From Mycolicibacterium fluoranthenivorans (lineage in GTDB: Bacteria > Actinomycetota > Actinomycetes > Mycobacteriales > Mycobacteriaceae): 64,000 nt of DNA. Positions 1-9,973 of this stretch are shown here, one piece after another (within the stretch, counting starts at the first letter, position 1; every line of letters starts with the position of its first letter). The notes below the pieces were generated by a model that worked only from the letters and a program-made list of their open reading frames with translations, ran no database searches and was not told the DNA's origin. The stretch covers positions 2,418,001 through 2,482,000 of the forward strand of contig NZ_JAANOW010000001.1 of the NCBI RefSeq assembly GCF_011758805.1. Direction: 5' to 3'. The position numbers and the translations under genes are program-made.

Positions 1-1
1 C

Positions 2-97
2 GGCCGTGGTGGCCGCACGGCCACCGCGCTGCGCACCCTGGTCGCCGGTATCGGCGGCCGGGGCATCCGCGTCGACGTGGTCGACACCGACCAGTAG
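2..97 (+). CDS. khpA: KhpA-type KH-domain RNA-binding protein, C-terminal end (partial)
   Basis: Only the last 31 codons are present; the start lies before the window. The tail ([14 protein letters not shown], then [14 protein letters not shown]) matches my memory of the C-terminus of the small mycobacterial KH protein encoded upstream of rimM (Rv2908c in M. tuberculosis). The family binds RNA without strong sequence preference and is linked to ribosome-associated RNA metabolism. The stop codon lies 16 nt before the rimM start on the same strand, so this is the upstream member of the khpA-rimM-trmD operon. Family assignment rests on both the tail sequence and gene order. Confidence 0.85.
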   Translation, partial: GRGGRTATALRTLVAGIGGRGIRVDVVDTDQ

Positions 98-113
98 GTC
101 GGGCGGGCACGGA

Positions 114-638
114 ATGGATCTCGTCGTCGGTCGGGTCGTGAAGGCCCACGGCATCAGCGGCGAGGTCGTCGTCGACGTCCGCACCGACGATCCGGACGCC
201 CGGTTCACCCCGGGCGCCCGGTTACGCGGTGTCAAGCGTGGCGGTGCGCAGCGCGAATTCGTGATCGAGGCGGTGCGTGAGCACGGCAACCGGCTGCTGG
301 TGCGGCTGGCCGGGGTCAACGACCGCAACGGCGCCGACGAGGTCCGCGGCACGGTGTTCCTGGTGAACACCGACGATCTACCCCCCATCACCGATCCCGA
401 CGAGTTCTACGACCACGAACTCGAAGGGTTGGCCGTGCGGACCGTCGGCGGCGCCGCGGTCGGCACCGTCGCCGAGGTGTTGCACACCGCGGCCGGCGAG
501 TTGCTCTCGGTCACGACCCCCGAGGGCGCCGAGATCCTGGTGCCGTTCGTCGGAGCCATCGTCACGTCGGTGTCGCGGGACGACCAGCTCATCGAGATCG
601 ATCCGCCCGACGGATTGCTCAACCTCGAAGATCTCTAG
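114..638 (+). CDS. rimM: Ribosome maturation factor RimM
   Basis: A 174-residue protein, the normal length for RimM. It assists maturation of the 30S subunit head and binds ribosomal protein S19. The N-terminal RimM domain (about residues 1-85) begins [18 protein letters not shown], the usual family opening, and a PRC-barrel domain follows (about 95-170, starting near [13 protein letters not shown]). The ATG at 114 is chosen because the family motif starts there; the open frame continues upstream only through the khpA tail. It sits 16 nt after khpA and 5 nt before trmD, consistent with one operon. Confidence 0.96.
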   Translation: MDLVVGRVVKAHGISGEVVVDVRTDDPDARFTPGARLRGVKRGGAQREFVIEAVREHGNRLLVRLAGVNDRNGADEVRGTVFLVNTDDLPPITDPDEFYDHELEGLAVRTVGGAAVGTVAEVLHTAAGELLSVTTPEGAEILVPFVGAIVTSVSRDDQLIEIDPPDGLLNLEDL

Positions 639-643
639 TCGCC

Positions 644-1327
644 ATGCGGATCGACGTCATCACGATCTTCCCCGCCTATCTGGAGCCGTTGCGGCAGGCG
701 TTGCCCGGCCGGGCCATCGACGCCGGCATCTACGACGTCGGTGTGCATGATCTGCGCCGGTGGACGCACGATGTGCACCGCTCGGTGGACGATTCCCCGT
801 ACGGCGGTGGCCCGGGGATGGTCATGAAGGCGCCCGTCTGGGGTGAGGCGCTCGACGAGATCTGTTCGCCGGAAACACTTCTGGTGATCCCGACGCCGGC
901 CGGGCGGCCGTTCACCCAGGCCGTCGCGCAACGCTGGAGTGCCGAATCGCATCTGGTGTTCGCCTGCGGCCGCTACGAGGGGATCGACCAGCGGGTGGCC
1001 GATGACGCCGCCCGCCGGATGCGCGTCGAAGAGGTGTCCATCGGCGACTATGTGCTGGCCGGTGGTGAAGCCGCGGTACTGGTCATGGTGGAGGCCGTGG
1101 TGCGGCTGCTCCCCGAGGTGCTCGGCAATCCGCAGTCCCACCTTGAGGATTCGCATTCTGACGGCTTGCTCGAGGGGCCCAGTTACACCCGGCCGGCGGT
1201 CTGGCGAGACCTGGAGGTGCCGCCGGTGCTGCTCTCGGGCGATCACGCCAAGATCGCGGCGTGGCGGCACGAGCAGGCACTGGCGCGCACCCGTGACCGT
1301 AGGCCGGACCTGCTCGACGAGGTCTAG
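644..1327 (+). CDS. trmD: tRNA (guanine37-N1)-methyltransferase TrmD
   Basis: A 227-residue SPOUT-class enzyme that methylates G37 of tRNAs from S-adenosylmethionine and so prevents +1 frameshifting. Recognisable features are the start [16 protein letters not shown], the segment GGGPGMVMK (about residues 53-61), [13 protein letters not shown] (about 105-117) and the knot motif [11 protein letters not shown] (about 132-142). It starts 5 nt after rimM. Its TAG stop shares the four bases CTAG with the stop of the convergent lppW, so no intergenic terminator separates the two genes. Confidence 0.97.
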   Translation: MRIDVITIFPAYLEPLRQALPGRAIDAGIYDVGVHDLRRWTHDVHRSVDDSPYGGGPGMVMKAPVWGEALDEICSPETLLVIPTPAGRPFTQAVAQRWSAESHLVFACGRYEGIDQRVADDAARRMRVEEVSIGDYVLAGGEAAVLVMVEAVVRLLPEVLGNPQSHLEDSHSDGLLEGPSYTRPAVWRDLEVPPVLLSGDHAKIAAWRHEQALARTRDRRPDLLDEV

Positions 1328-2268
1328 ATATGCCCGCCGGGGAAGATCGTCGCCACCGCCTGGGTGATGGTCTGGCGCGCCTTGGTGGCGTCGGTGGCCT
1401 GCATCGAACTGATCGCCATCACGTAGCGCCGGTCCGGGCCGATCACACCGGTGGACAGGTGCATCCAGTCCGCGCCGATGCAGCACATCCACCCTTGTTT
1501 CACCGCAACGGGTTCCGCGGGTAACCCCTCCGGGATGCCGAAGCGCTGCGGGTACACCCCGCCGGGCACCATACCGTCGGGGGCGGTGGGTGTGGATTCG
1601 GCGAGATTGGACAGGATGATGCTGGCGTCGGCCAGTGGCAGTCCACCGGTGCCGGCCAGCAGCATGTCGTAGTAGCGCACCAGATCGGTCACCGTGCTGG
1701 TGGTGTTGTACCAGCGGCCGTTACCCGGCGGCCGCGTCGCCGACAGCCCGTAGCGTGCGACGACCCGGTTGATGATCGCGCTGCCACCACTGCGATTCCA
1801 GAAGACCTCGGCGGCGCTGTCATCCGACGAGCGCAACATGACGTCGAGCATCCGGCGGTCGTCGGGGCTGAGAGTGGTCTGGCCCTTGGCCTCTTGCAGC
1901 AGCAGATCGTCGGCGATGAACAGCTTCACCACCGAGGCGATCGCCACGGTATCGGCTGCGCCGTTGGTGACCAGCTGGCCGGTATTGCGGTCGAGGATGG
2001 CCACGGTGATATCGGCGCCGGATCTGGCGGCTTCCGCGGTGGCCTGTCGGATACGCATGTCCAGCCCGTCGAATGCGGCGGTCGGCTGGTCGGGCGGCGT
2101 CTCGGGCAGCGGGGCGGAGTTGCCCAACGGCGCGATGACGGTCAGCTGGGGTGATTCGGGGGGCGGGGGTGGGGTCCCGTAGACCTTGGCCTCGCAGGCC
2201 GACACCAGCGCGCCGGTACAGAGCACGGTCGCGGTCACCGTCATGAACTTCGACGGCCGCGCGCGCAT
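1324..2268 (-). CDS. lppW: LppW-like lipoprotein with a serine beta-lactamase/transpeptidase fold
   Basis: A 314-residue predicted lipoprotein. A signal peptide ends in the lipobox V-S-A-C, placing the lipidated cysteine at residue 25, followed by a proline-rich linker. The rest resembles class A beta-lactamase/penicillin-binding folds: Ser112-V-V-Lys115 fits the catalytic SxxK motif, SSDDS near residue 147 takes the SDN position, and KQGW near the C-terminus replaces the usual KTG. Whether it hydrolyses anything is unknown. An AGGAGGAG ribosome-binding site precedes the ATG. The position between trmD and rplS on the opposite strand is that of M. tuberculosis lppW (Rv2905). It is convergent with trmD. 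Confidence 0.85.
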   Translation of the reverse strand: MRARPSKFMTVTATVLCTGALVSACEAKVYGTPPPPPESPQLTVIAPLGNSAPLPETPPDQPTAAFDGLDMRIRQATAEAARSGADITVAILDRNTGQLVTNGAADTVAIASVVKLFIADDLLLQEAKGQTTLSPDDRRMLDVMLRSSDDSAAEVFWNRSGGSAIINRVVARYGLSATRPPGNGRWYNTTSTVTDLVRYYDMLLAGTGGLPLADASIILSNLAESTPTAPDGMVPGGVYPQRFGIPEGLPAEPVAVKQGWMCCIGADWMHLSTGVIGPDRRYVMAISSMQATDATKARQTITQAVATIFPGGHI

Positions 2269-2616
2269 AGCTCTCCTCCTTGACGTGGCGTGTCAGTAAC
2301 CCGGTGAACCGCTGGGTAAACCGAGGTTTTTCGGGCCCGAGCTCGGACCCCCGGATGCCGGTCGTGACGTTTACGTAGCCTAACGGCTGAGTGCCGTTGC
2401 CGCGCAGCTACCGACTCCGGGCGTTTCGTGCCCGTATACGGCGATTTCGTCGTATGCGTGCCGTCTGGCACAATTGAGCAGTTGTCTGCGCACGGCCTCG
2501 CCTGTGAAGCGTGAAGCCTGCTGCGTGACGCAGAACCCGATACACCCGAAATACCTCGGCTCGACCGCGCCCGGCGTGGTTTGACACGAGCCGCTAACAG
2601 CAAGGAAGTGTCACCG
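2269..2616. other. Divergent intergenic region between lppW and rplS
   Basis: There are 348 bases with no credible gene. The region must carry the lppW promoter on the minus strand and the rplS promoter on the plus strand, but I see no convincing -35/-10 pair. A 10-bp palindrome CCGTATACGG is visible near 2430-2440. A TTGACA at 2581-2586 is too close to the rplS start to be its main -35 box. The rplS Shine-Dalgarno AAGGAA lies at 2602-2607. Confidence 0.5.
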
Positions 2617-2958
<342 letters not shown>

Positions 2959-3004
2959 CGCGCCCTGCCAGGGAACGCGGCATGACGCTGATTACCCTGA
3001 TGCC

Positions 3005-3820
3005 GTGACCGACGACAAAAAAGAAGGCACGGCGGAAGACTCCGTCGAGGATGTAACCGAAGACGGCGACGAGCCCAAGCGCAAGGGCGGTGCCCTGCGT
3101 GAGGGCGTCATCCTGGTCACCATCGCGCTGGTCATGTACTACGTGGTGCTCACCTTCGTGGCGCGCCCGTACCTGATCCCGTCCGAATCGATGGAGCCCA
3201 CCCTGCACGGGTGCGCGGGCTGCGTCGGGGACCGGATCATGGTCGACAAGCTGACCTACGACTTCTCCAAGCCCGAGCCCGGCGACGTGGTCGTCTTCAA
3301 AGGCCCGTCGAACTGGAATATCGGCTACAAGTCGATCCGGTCGGACAACCCGGTGCTCCGCTTCGTGCAGAACGCGCTGTCCTTCGTCGGTTTCGTGCCC
3401 CCGGATGAGAACGACTTGGTCAAACGGGTCATCGCGGTCGGCGGCCAGACCGTCGAATGCCGGGCGGCCACCGGGCTGACCGTCGACGGGAAGAAGCTCA
3501 ACGAGCCCTACCTGGACCCGACGACGATGATGGCCGACACCGACGTCTATCCCTGCCTGGGCAATGAGTTCGGCCCGGTCAAGGTGCCCGAAGGCCGGTT
3601 GTGGGTGATGGGTGACAACCGTACCCATTCGGCCGACTCGCGCGCCCACTGCAGCAATCTGCCGGCCGATGCGCAGAAGGGCCTGTTGTGCACCGGCGAC
3701 CCGGTGGCGGGCACGGTGCCCGTCGACAACGTCATCGGTAAGGCCCGGTTCATCGCGTGGCCGCCGTCGCGTTGGGGTGGCGTGGACAGCGTGAACCCGC
3801 AGACGGCTCCCGCGTCCTAG
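3005..3820 (+). CDS. lepB: Signal peptidase I LepB
   Basis: A 271-residue membrane-anchored serine protease that removes signal peptides from exported proteins. After an acidic cytoplasmic tail there is one transmembrane segment (about residues 32-52). The extracellular catalytic domain follows with nucleophile Ser62 in PSESMEPTL, general base Lys140 in [11 protein letters not shown], and the conserved GDNR.HSADSR box near residues 204-214. The GTG at 3005 is chosen because the open frame upstream encodes only rplS-overlapping nonsense and the two nearby ATGs are out of frame. The rnhB ribosome-binding site overlaps its stop codon. Confidence 0.96.
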   Translation: MTDDKKEGTAEDSVEDVTEDGDEPKRKGGALREGVILVTIALVMYYVVLTFVARPYLIPSESMEPTLHGCAGCVGDRIMVDKLTYDFSKPEPGDVVVFKGPSNWNIGYKSIRSDNPVLRFVQNALSFVGFVPPDENDLVKRVIAVGGQTVECRAATGLTVDGKKLNEPYLDPTTMMADTDVYPCLGNEFGPVKVPEGRLWVMGDNRTHSADSRAHCSNLPADAQKGLLCTGDPVAGTVPVDNVIGKARFIAWPPSRWGGVDSVNPQTAPAS

Positions 3821-3831
3821 GAGCTGCGGCG

Positions 3832-4569
3832 TTGCCGGCGAGCTGGCCCCCGAGGACCGTGATCCGCAGATCCGGCCTGCGCACCCTGGAGTCCGCGCTG
3901 TACCGCAGCGGACTCGGCCCGGTGGCGGGTGTGGACGAGGTGGGGCGCGGTGCCTGTGCCGGTCCACTGGTGGTGGCCGCGTGCGTGCTCGGTCCGAACC
4001 GGCTTTCCAGTCTGGACGCCCTCGACGATTCGAAGAGGCTCACCGAGGCCGAACGGGAGCGGCTGTTCCCGTTGATCCGCCGGTACGCTGTGGCCTATCA
4101 CGTGGTGATCATCGGATCGACCGAGGTGGATCGACGCGGGGTGCACATCGCCAATATCGAGGGGATGCGCCGCGCGGTCGCCGGCCTGCCGATGCGTCCC
4201 GGTTACGTGCTCTCCGACGGCTTCCGGGTACCCGGCCTGGCGGTTCCGTCGCTGCCGGTGATCGGCGGTGACGCGGCCGCCGCCTGTATCGCCGCGGCGA
4301 GCGTGCTGGCCAAGGTCAGCCGCGACCGGATGATGGTCGCCATGGAGGCCGAGCACCCCGGATACGGCTTCGCCGAACACAAGGGCTACAGCACGGCGGC
4401 CCATACCGAGGCGTTGGAGCGACTGGGCCCGTGCCGCCAGCACCGGTTCTCGTTCGCCAATATCGCACGCGTTGCGGGATCGGTCGAGGCGACGCGTCCG
4501 CAGTTGGATGCAGAAGCGCAGTGCGGAATGATGGAACCCAACCTAGACGAAGGACAGCAGAGCAGATGA
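3832..4569 (+). CDS. rnhB: Ribonuclease HII
   Basis: A 245-residue enzyme that cleaves RNA in RNA-DNA hybrids, including single misincorporated ribonucleotides. The first catalytic pair is Asp35-Glu36 in [19 protein letters not shown], the SDGF aspartate and GGD...[13 protein letters not shown] follow in family order. I chose the TTG at 3832 because AGGAG at 3819-3823 overlaps the lepB stop at 8 nt spacing and because the RnhB N-terminus (WPPRTVIR) starts right there. No ATG or GTG fits. Its stop overlaps the next start as ATGA. Confidence 0.93.
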   Translation: MPASWPPRTVIRRSGLRTLESALYRSGLGPVAGVDEVGRGACAGPLVVAACVLGPNRLSSLDALDDSKRLTEAERERLFPLIRRYAVAYHVVIIGSTEVDRRGVHIANIEGMRRAVAGLPMRPGYVLSDGFRVPGLAVPSLPVIGGDAAAACIAAASVLAKVSRDRMMVAMEAEHPGYGFAEHKGYSTAAHTEALERLGPCRQHRFSFANIARVAGSVEATRPQLDAEAQCGMMEPNLDEGQQSR

Positions 4570-4871
4570 GTGCCGAGGATCTCGAGAAGTACGAAACCGA
4601 GATGGAGCTCTCGCTGTATCGCGAGTACAAGGACATCGTCGGCCAGTTCAGCTACGTGGTGGAGACCGAGCGCCGGTTCTATCTGGCCAACAGTGTGGAG
4701 TTGGTGCCGCGGAACGCCGACGGTGAGGTCTACTTCGAACTGCGGCTCGCCGATGCCTGGGTGTGGGACATGTACCGCCCGGCGCGCTTCGTCAAGCAGG
4801 TCAGGGTGATCACCTTCAAGGATGTGAACATCGAAGAGGTGGAGAAGCCCGAACTGCGGCTGCCCGACTAA
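4566..4871 (+). CDS. DUF2469 protein (Rv2901c-like)
   Basis: A 101-residue acidic actinobacterial protein of unknown function, nearly always found next to rnhB. The start [20 protein letters not shown] and the segments [18 protein letters not shown] and [18 protein letters not shown] are characteristic of DUF2469. It overlaps the rnhB stop by 4 nt (ATGA), so it is probably translationally coupled. It is tail-to-tail with the following minus-strand hydrolase, overlapping it by 4 nt. Confidence 0.93.
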   Translation: MSAEDLEKYETEMELSLYREYKDIVGQFSYVVETERRFYLANSVELVPRNADGEVYFELRLADAWVWDMYRPARFVKQVRVITFKDVNIEEVEKPELRLPD

Positions 4872-5563
4872 GCCCGCAGGTGTTCGCCGAAGAAGGTGAA
4901 CACCCGCGTCCAGGCGTCCGCGGTGGCGGCCTCGTTGTAGCCGAACCCGGTGACCCGCAGCAGCGGCTGCGCGGGCAGTTGGTTGGCGAAGCTGTGCCCG
5001 GCTTCGGGGTAGACCTTGATATCGGCGGTGATGTGGTGGGCGTTCACGGTTCGCCTGAGCTTCTCCGGCGCGCCGATGCCCAGTACATCGCGGCGGCCGA
5101 AGCTCGCCACGATGGGGCAGGCACCGGACAGCGTGCGGTCCAGGTTGCGTGGCAAGGGTACGCCGTAGAACGGGGCCGAGGCGCCGAATCCCTTGGGGGA
5201 GAGGATGAGTGCGAACTGTCCACCCATGCAGAAGCCGGCGATACCGACCGCGCCGGTGCACTCCGGCAGGGCCAGCAGATGGTCGCGCGCGGCCAGGATG
5301 TCATCGAGCGAGCGCCCGCGTTGGGTCAGCAGTTCCCGCATGACGCGGGTGATACAGCGGGCTCGGCCGCCCCGTGCGTACAGGTTCGGGGTCAGAGCCA
5401 GATACCCGGCATCGGCGATCCGCTGGGAGACCGCCTCGTTGTCCGGCCGGTATCCGAAGGCGTCATGCACGACCACCACCCCCGGCCACGGCCCGGGCCC
5501 CGCCGGGGTGCTCAGCAATGCGTCGATGGGACCGGCAGGGGTATCGAGCGTGATCGAGGGCAC
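4868..5563 (-). CDS. Dienelactone hydrolase family protein
   Basis: A 231-residue alpha/beta hydrolase. The nucleophile elbow is G-F-C-M-G-G with Cys112, so it belongs to the cysteine-nucleophile DLH branch. A candidate acid Asp lies in SFGRRDVLG and the catalytic His in EAGHSF. The family opens enol-lactones and related esters; the true substrate is unknown. The open frame offers GTG at 5599 and GTG at 5563. I chose 5563 because the longer form would overlap the divergent CoA-transferase start. In M. tuberculosis this stretch holds formate dehydrogenase genes instead, so it is a lineage-specific insertion. Confidence 0.85.
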   Translation of the reverse strand: MPSITLDTPAGPIDALLSTPAGPGPWPGVVVVHDAFGYRPDNEAVSQRIADAGYLALTPNLYARGGRARCITRVMRELLTQRGRSLDDILAARDHLLALPECTGAVGIAGFCMGGQFALILSPKGFGASAPFYGVPLPRNLDRTLSGACPIVASFGRRDVLGIGAPEKLRRTVNAHHITADIKVYPEAGHSFANQLPAQPLLRVTGFGYNEAATADAWTRVFTFFGEHLRA

Positions 5564-5586
5564 GGCACCAACGTAACGTGACCGGG

Positions 5587-6792
5587 GTGACTGACGCACC
5601 TGAGGCGCTCCGGCCGTTGGCCGGGGTCCGCATCATCGAGATCTCCAGTTTCGTCGCCGTACCCCTGGCCGGAATGACGCTGGCCCAACTGGGCGCCGAG
5701 GTGATCCGGGTGGACCCGGTGGGCGGGGCCGCCGATTACCGGCGCTGGCCGGTGACCGACGACGGTGAGAGCATCTACTGGGCCGGGTTGAACAAGGGCA
5801 AGCGGTCGGTCGCGGTGGACATGCGCTCCGAGCAGGGACAGGACCTGGTGGTTCGGCTGATCGCCGAGGCCGGTGTGCTGATCACCAATGTGGCTGGGCG
5901 GCAGTGGCATTCGTACGACACCTTGGCGGCGATGCGGCCCGACCTGATCCATGTGGAGATCTCCGGTCGCGCCGACGGCGGCACCGGGGTGGACTACACC
6001 GTCAATGCCGGGCTGGGATTTCCGCTGGTGACCGGGCCCGAAGGGCTCGACGTTCCGGTCAATCACGTCCTGCCGGCCTGGGATGTGGCCTGCGGTCTGT
6101 ACACCGCGCTGGCCGTCACCACGGCGTTGCGGCACCGCGATGCCACCGGACAGGGCCAGCGGGTGTCGATCCCGCTGGAGAACGTCGCGCTGGCCACCGC
6201 GGGCAACTTGAGCTTCCTGACCGAGGTGATGATCAACGGCACGGATCGGCCGCGCATCGGCAACTCGATCTACGGCCAGTACGGACAACAGTTCACCAGC
6301 GCAGACGGCGCCGCGTTCATGATCGTCGCGTTGACCGGGCGGCATTTCCGGGACCTGGCCGAGGTCACCGGCAACACCAAAGCGGTTGCGGCGCTCGGGG
6401 AGTCGCTGGGTGCCGATTTCACCGACGAAGGCCGGCGCTACCGCCACCGCGACGCGCTGACCGGGCTGTTCACCCCGTGGTTCAGCGCGCACACCGCCGA
6501 GGAGATCAGCGCCGCGCTGTCGGGCACCTCGATCCTGTGGGAGCGCTACCGCAGCTTCGCCGACGCCGCCGCCGGCCCGTCGGTGACCGACAACCCGCTG
6601 TTCACCACCCTGGACCAGCCCCGCATCGGTAGCTACCTGGCGCCGGGGCTGCCGGTGGCCATCGATGGCAGCTACCCGCCCGCGGTGCCGTCACCCGCGC
6701 TCGGTGACCACACCGCGCAGGTGCTGGCCGACACGCTGGGGCTCGAGGCGGACGAGGTGGCCCGCCTGACCCAGGCCGGCACGGTGGCATGA
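5587..6792 (+). CDS. Class III (CaiB/BaiF) CoA-transferase
   Basis: A 401-residue protein that moves CoA between carboxylic acids. The opening RPLAGVRIIEISSFVAVPLAG and the LGAEVIRVDP segment are typical. The aspartate that forms the acyl-anhydride intermediate is about Asp166 (LPAWDVACGLYTAL). It resembles the group often annotated as 2-methylfumaryl-CoA isomerase, but I cannot confirm that specificity. GTG at 5578 is an alternative start. I prefer GTG 5587 because TAACGT at 5574-5579 lies 7 nt upstream, a leaderless -10 spacing. It overlaps the downstream thioesterase by 4 nt (ATGA), so the two work as a unit. Confidence 0.87.
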   Translation: MTDAPEALRPLAGVRIIEISSFVAVPLAGMTLAQLGAEVIRVDPVGGAADYRRWPVTDDGESIYWAGLNKGKRSVAVDMRSEQGQDLVVRLIAEAGVLITNVAGRQWHSYDTLAAMRPDLIHVEISGRADGGTGVDYTVNAGLGFPLVTGPEGLDVPVNHVLPAWDVACGLYTALAVTTALRHRDATGQGQRVSIPLENVALATAGNLSFLTEVMINGTDRPRIGNSIYGQYGQQFTSADGAAFMIVALTGRHFRDLAEVTGNTKAVAALGESLGADFTDEGRRYRHRDALTGLFTPWFSAHTAEEISAALSGTSILWERYRSFADAAAGPSVTDNPLFTTLDQPRIGSYLAPGLPVAIDGSYPPAVPSPALGDHTAQVLADTLGLEADEVARLTQAGTVA

Positions 6793-7589
6793 GCGCGCTC
6801 GCGGCACTGTTCGACCTCACGGAGGCAGGTCATGACGCGTGGACGGGTGTGGCCGGCGGGCCCGAGGGCAAGCGGGCCTTCGGCGGACTGATCGCCGCCC
6901 AGAGCCTGGCCGCCGCCTGCCACACCCTCGACGCGGCCTTCCAGCCCACCAACATGCACCTGCAGTTCCTGCGCGGCGGGGATGCCGGCGCGGTGCTCGA
7001 CCTGCGGGTGGACCGGGTGTACGACGGGCGCACCGCCGCGGCCCGCCGCGTCGAGAGCCGCCAGGGCGGTCGGCTGCTCACCGCCGCGACGGTGTCGTTC
7101 ACCGTGCCGCTGGCCGGCCCCGAACACGGGGTGCGCACGGTGCTGCCCGCGCAGCCGGACACCTTGGCGCCGACCGGCCCGCCCGGTCCGGCGCCGTCGT
7201 TGCCGTTGGAGGAACTCGACATCCGGATCGAGGACGTCGGCTCCGGACCGGATTTCGTCCGGCGGATGTGGTGGCGAGTGACTGCGCCGCTGCCCGATGT
7301 GCCGCTGCTGCACACCCTGATCGCCGTGTACATCACCGATCTGTACGGGGTCGACCCGGCCTCACAGGTGCACGGCCACTCCATGAGCGACCGCACGCAC
7401 CGCACCGGTACCACCGATTCATCGATCTGGCTGCATCAGTCGGTCCGGGCCGACGAGTGGAATCTGTTGGAGTCGTCCTCACCGGCGGCGGCGCGGGGGC
7501 GCAGCGTCATCACCGCCAGCCTGGTGCGTGCCGACGGCGTCATCGCCGCGACCCTGGTCCAGGAAGGGCTGTTGGCCGACCGGGATTGA
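6789..7589 (+). CDS. Acyl-CoA thioesterase, double hot-dog (TesB-like)
   Basis: A 266-residue thioesterase-family protein. The N-terminal hot-dog half holds GGPEGKRAFGGLIAAQSL and NMHLQFLRGGD; the C-terminal half holds SLPHSM-type positions here read as VHGHSMSDRTHRT and SSIWLHQSVRADEW, where TesB enzymes keep their catalytic Asp/Thr/Gln region. The expected product is free acid plus CoA. It is coupled to the CoA-transferase by a 4-nt overlap. Its last 154 nt are covered on the other strand by the open 3' end of the convergent adenylation-carrier-acyltransferase gene. Confidence 0.86.
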   Translation: MSALAALFDLTEAGHDAWTGVAGGPEGKRAFGGLIAAQSLAAACHTLDAAFQPTNMHLQFLRGGDAGAVLDLRVDRVYDGRTAAARRVESRQGGRLLTAATVSFTVPLAGPEHGVRTVLPAQPDTLAPTGPPGPAPSLPLEELDIRIEDVGSGPDFVRRMWWRVTAPLPDVPLLHTLIAVYITDLYGVDPASQVHGHSMSDRTHRTGTTDSSIWLHQSVRADEWNLLESSSPAAARGRSVITASLVRADGVIAATLVQEGLLADRD

Positions 7590-9973
7590 CGGACGCGCCT
7601 GCGGATCCCGTTGATCAGCTGACTCAACGCCACACCCGCGGCGAGGGAAGCCAGCACACCCAGCAGCCGGTGCTCGCCGAACAACGGGTACACCTGAAAG
7701 TGTGTGAGGTAGGTGTAGAGCGACGCTTCGGCAACCACACCCGCGAGCACCGCGAGCGGCGCCGGGCACCGCACGGTCGGCAGCCAGATGAGCAGCGCCA
7801 GCCCGGTGAACACGAGGATCTCCCGGCCGGTGTTGCCGAAGTAGCCGTGGATTCCCGCAGCGAGCACTGCGGTGACCGCCAGGCGCTGCCATACCGAGGT
7901 GGCCTTCGCCGCCGTCCATCCCGCTGCGAAGAACCAGAATGCCACCATGGTGAACCACCCGTCGCGGCCGGGGAATTCGTAGCGCAGCACCAGCCCGAGC
8001 GCCAGAAACGCTGCGGCGCAGGCGAACGGGTACCGGCGTTCGGCGCGGTCGCCCAGCCAGCACAGCGCGGTGAGACCCAGCAGAATCCACACCAGCACTT
8101 CGACGAACCACAACCGTCCGGCCGTCATGCTGTCGGAGGGACCGAGAAACTTGTTGGCCAGCAAGAGGTTCGTGGCGTGGTAGTCGTCGGTGACGACCAG
8201 TGCGACGGCCACCCAGACGATCGCCGGGACGGCGATCCAGCCGATGGTGTGGCGCAGATGGCGGACCCGGTCGCTGCGCGACACCGGCGTCAGGCAGAAC
8301 CGGCCGAAGTTGTAGCCCGCCAGACCGAGCAGGATGTGCGCGCCACCCCAGAGTGTGAACAGTTCGGCATGGGATCCGACGATCAAGACGATCGCGAGCG
8401 CCCGCAGGGCGATGCTGATTTCCAGCGCGGTGCCGAGCGTAGCCGGCTGCGCAGCCTGTTCCAGGTCGCGCAGCGGGGCCTGCTGCCACTGCGGCGGTAG
8501 CCGGCCGAGGACCTTCTGCAGCCGCACCGACACCGCCACATACGTCAGGGAGTTGCCGCCGAGATCGACGAAACTTGCGCCGGGATCGATGCGGTCGGGG
8601 TCGAGGTGCAGGACATCGGCGAACACCGCACGGACGGTGGATGTCGCCACCTGCGCCGGGACCAGCGCCCGCACTGCCGGATAGTCCGGTTTACCGGAGG
8701 GCAGCACCGGCAGTTTGTCGACCCGGGCCGCGCGCACGGCGGCCGGTGGCACGCCGGTGATGGCGGCCACGGCGTCGCGCACCTGCGCCGGGTCGGCGAG
8801 TGCGGCCACCACGAGGGTGTCGGCGTCGTCGGTGCACCACGCGAGGATGCCGCGGTCGCGCAGGGATGCCTCCAAGCGTTGCAGATCTATCCGCAGACCG
8901 AACATCTTCACGAACCGGCTGGCCCGGCCCACCACCTCGTACAGGTCGTCGCCGAGGTGCCGGGCCAGATCACCGGTGCGCAGTATGTCGACGGTGCGGC
9001 CCAGTGCGAGATCGTCGGCATTGTGCGCGTAGCCGAGCATCACATTCGGTCCGCGGTAGGTCAGTTCGCCGATCTCACCGTCGGGTGCGTCGACCTGCAG
9101 CTGGCCGCCCGGGATCGCCCGCCCGATTGCACCCGGTGAGGACAGCGCAAGATGCGGCGGCAGGTAGGCCATCCGCGCGGTGGCCTCGGTGGCGCCGTAC
9201 ATGACGAACAGCTCCCACCCGCGGCGTCGGCCCAGCGTCGCCATCTCACGGATCCGCTGCGGCGCCATCCGGCCACCGGCCTGGGTGATGTAGCGCAGAT
9301 CCGGCAGGTCCATGGAGTCGAATCCGATCTGCTCCAACAGGTCGAACGTGTAGGGCACCCCGGCGAACGTGGTGGCGCGGTACCGGCGGAACAGCGTCCA
9401 GAACTCGTCGTCGGTCACCGACAGGTTGGTCAGCAGCAACGCGGCTCCGCGCAGCAGGTGACTGTGGATGACCGACAGTCCATAGCAATAGGACATCGGC
9501 AACGTGGTGGCCGCACAGTCGGTTTCACGGATATCGAGGTAGTCGGCGATGGCTGCGGCATTGGCCAGCAGGTTCTCGGTGGACAACCGCACCAGCTTGG
9601 GGGAACCGGTACTGCCCGATGTCGACAGCAGCAGCGCCAACTCCGGGTGCAGGCGGTGCCCCTGTCTTCCGCGATGGTGTACCCCGTCGGCGTCGGCGAT
9701 GAAGTCGGGCCGGTAGCACTCGACGAGGGCCCGGTGATCGCGCCCGGCCGGAACCGGAAGCGGGACGTGCCCGGCCGCGAGCGCGCCCAGATAGTGCACC
9801 AGCGTGGTGATGTCGTTGCGCACCTCGATCAGCGCGATACCGCGATCACCCGTGAATTGCGCTGCGGCACTGGATACCTGGACCGCGAGTTGGCGGTAGG
9901 TCAGCGTCCTGTCAGCGCAGTGCACTGCCGGGCGCTCGCCGAGGGACGCCAGGTGGTCGATCAGCGGCCTCAC
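7436..9973 (-). CDS. Adenylation - carrier protein - membrane acyltransferase fusion
   Basis: An 845-residue three-part protein. Residues about 1-435 form an ANL adenylation domain (LLLSTSGSTGSPKL, YGATEAT, YRGPNVMLGY, LRTGDLA, LPVLPSGKPDYP). Residues about 440-515 are a phosphopantetheine carrier with Ser475 in DLGGNSLTY. Residues about 520-800 are a multi-pass membrane domain like acyltransferase family 3 (RALAIVLIVGSHAELF, GGAHILLGLAGYNFGRF). It could activate an acid, load it on its own carrier and transfer it at the membrane. The GTG at 9973 overlaps the upstream ATPase stop as GTGA. The last ~51 residues lie antisense to the thioesterase gene. Confidence 0.85.
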   Translation of the reverse strand: MRPLIDHLASLGERPAVHCADRTLTYRQLAVQVSSAAAQFTGDRGIALIEVRNDITTLVHYLGALAAGHVPLPVPAGRDHRALVECYRPDFIADADGVHHRGRQGHRLHPELALLLSTSGSTGSPKLVRLSTENLLANAAAIADYLDIRETDCAATTLPMSYCYGLSVIHSHLLRGAALLLTNLSVTDDEFWTLFRRYRATTFAGVPYTFDLLEQIGFDSMDLPDLRYITQAGGRMAPQRIREMATLGRRRGWELFVMYGATEATARMAYLPPHLALSSPGAIGRAIPGGQLQVDAPDGEIGELTYRGPNVMLGYAHNADDLALGRTVDILRTGDLARHLGDDLYEVVGRASRFVKMFGLRIDLQRLEASLRDRGILAWCTDDADTLVVAALADPAQVRDAVAAITGVPPAAVRAARVDKLPVLPSGKPDYPAVRALVPAQVATSTVRAVFADVLHLDPDRIDPGASFVDLGGNSLTYVAVSVRLQKVLGRLPPQWQQAPLRDLEQAAQPATLGTALEISIALRALAIVLIVGSHAELFTLWGGAHILLGLAGYNFGRFCLTPVSRSDRVRHLRHTIGWIAVPAIVWVAVALVVTDDYHATNLLLANKFLGPSDSMTAGRLWFVEVLVWILLGLTALCWLGDRAERRYPFACAAAFLALGLVLRYEFPGRDGWFTMVAFWFFAAGWTAAKATSVWQRLAVTAVLAAGIHGYFGNTGREILVFTGLALLIWLPTVRCPAPLAVLAGVVAEASLYTYLTHFQVYPLFGEHRLLGVLASLAAGVALSQLINGIRRRVRQSRSANSPSWTRVAAMTPSARTRLAVMTLRPRAAAGEDDSNRFHSSARTD

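Noticed and set aside
2581..2616. TTGACA at 2581 as the rplS -35 box
   Set aside because: It is only about 36 nt from the start codon and no -10 follows at 17 nt. The region 2599-2616 carries the Shine-Dalgarno.
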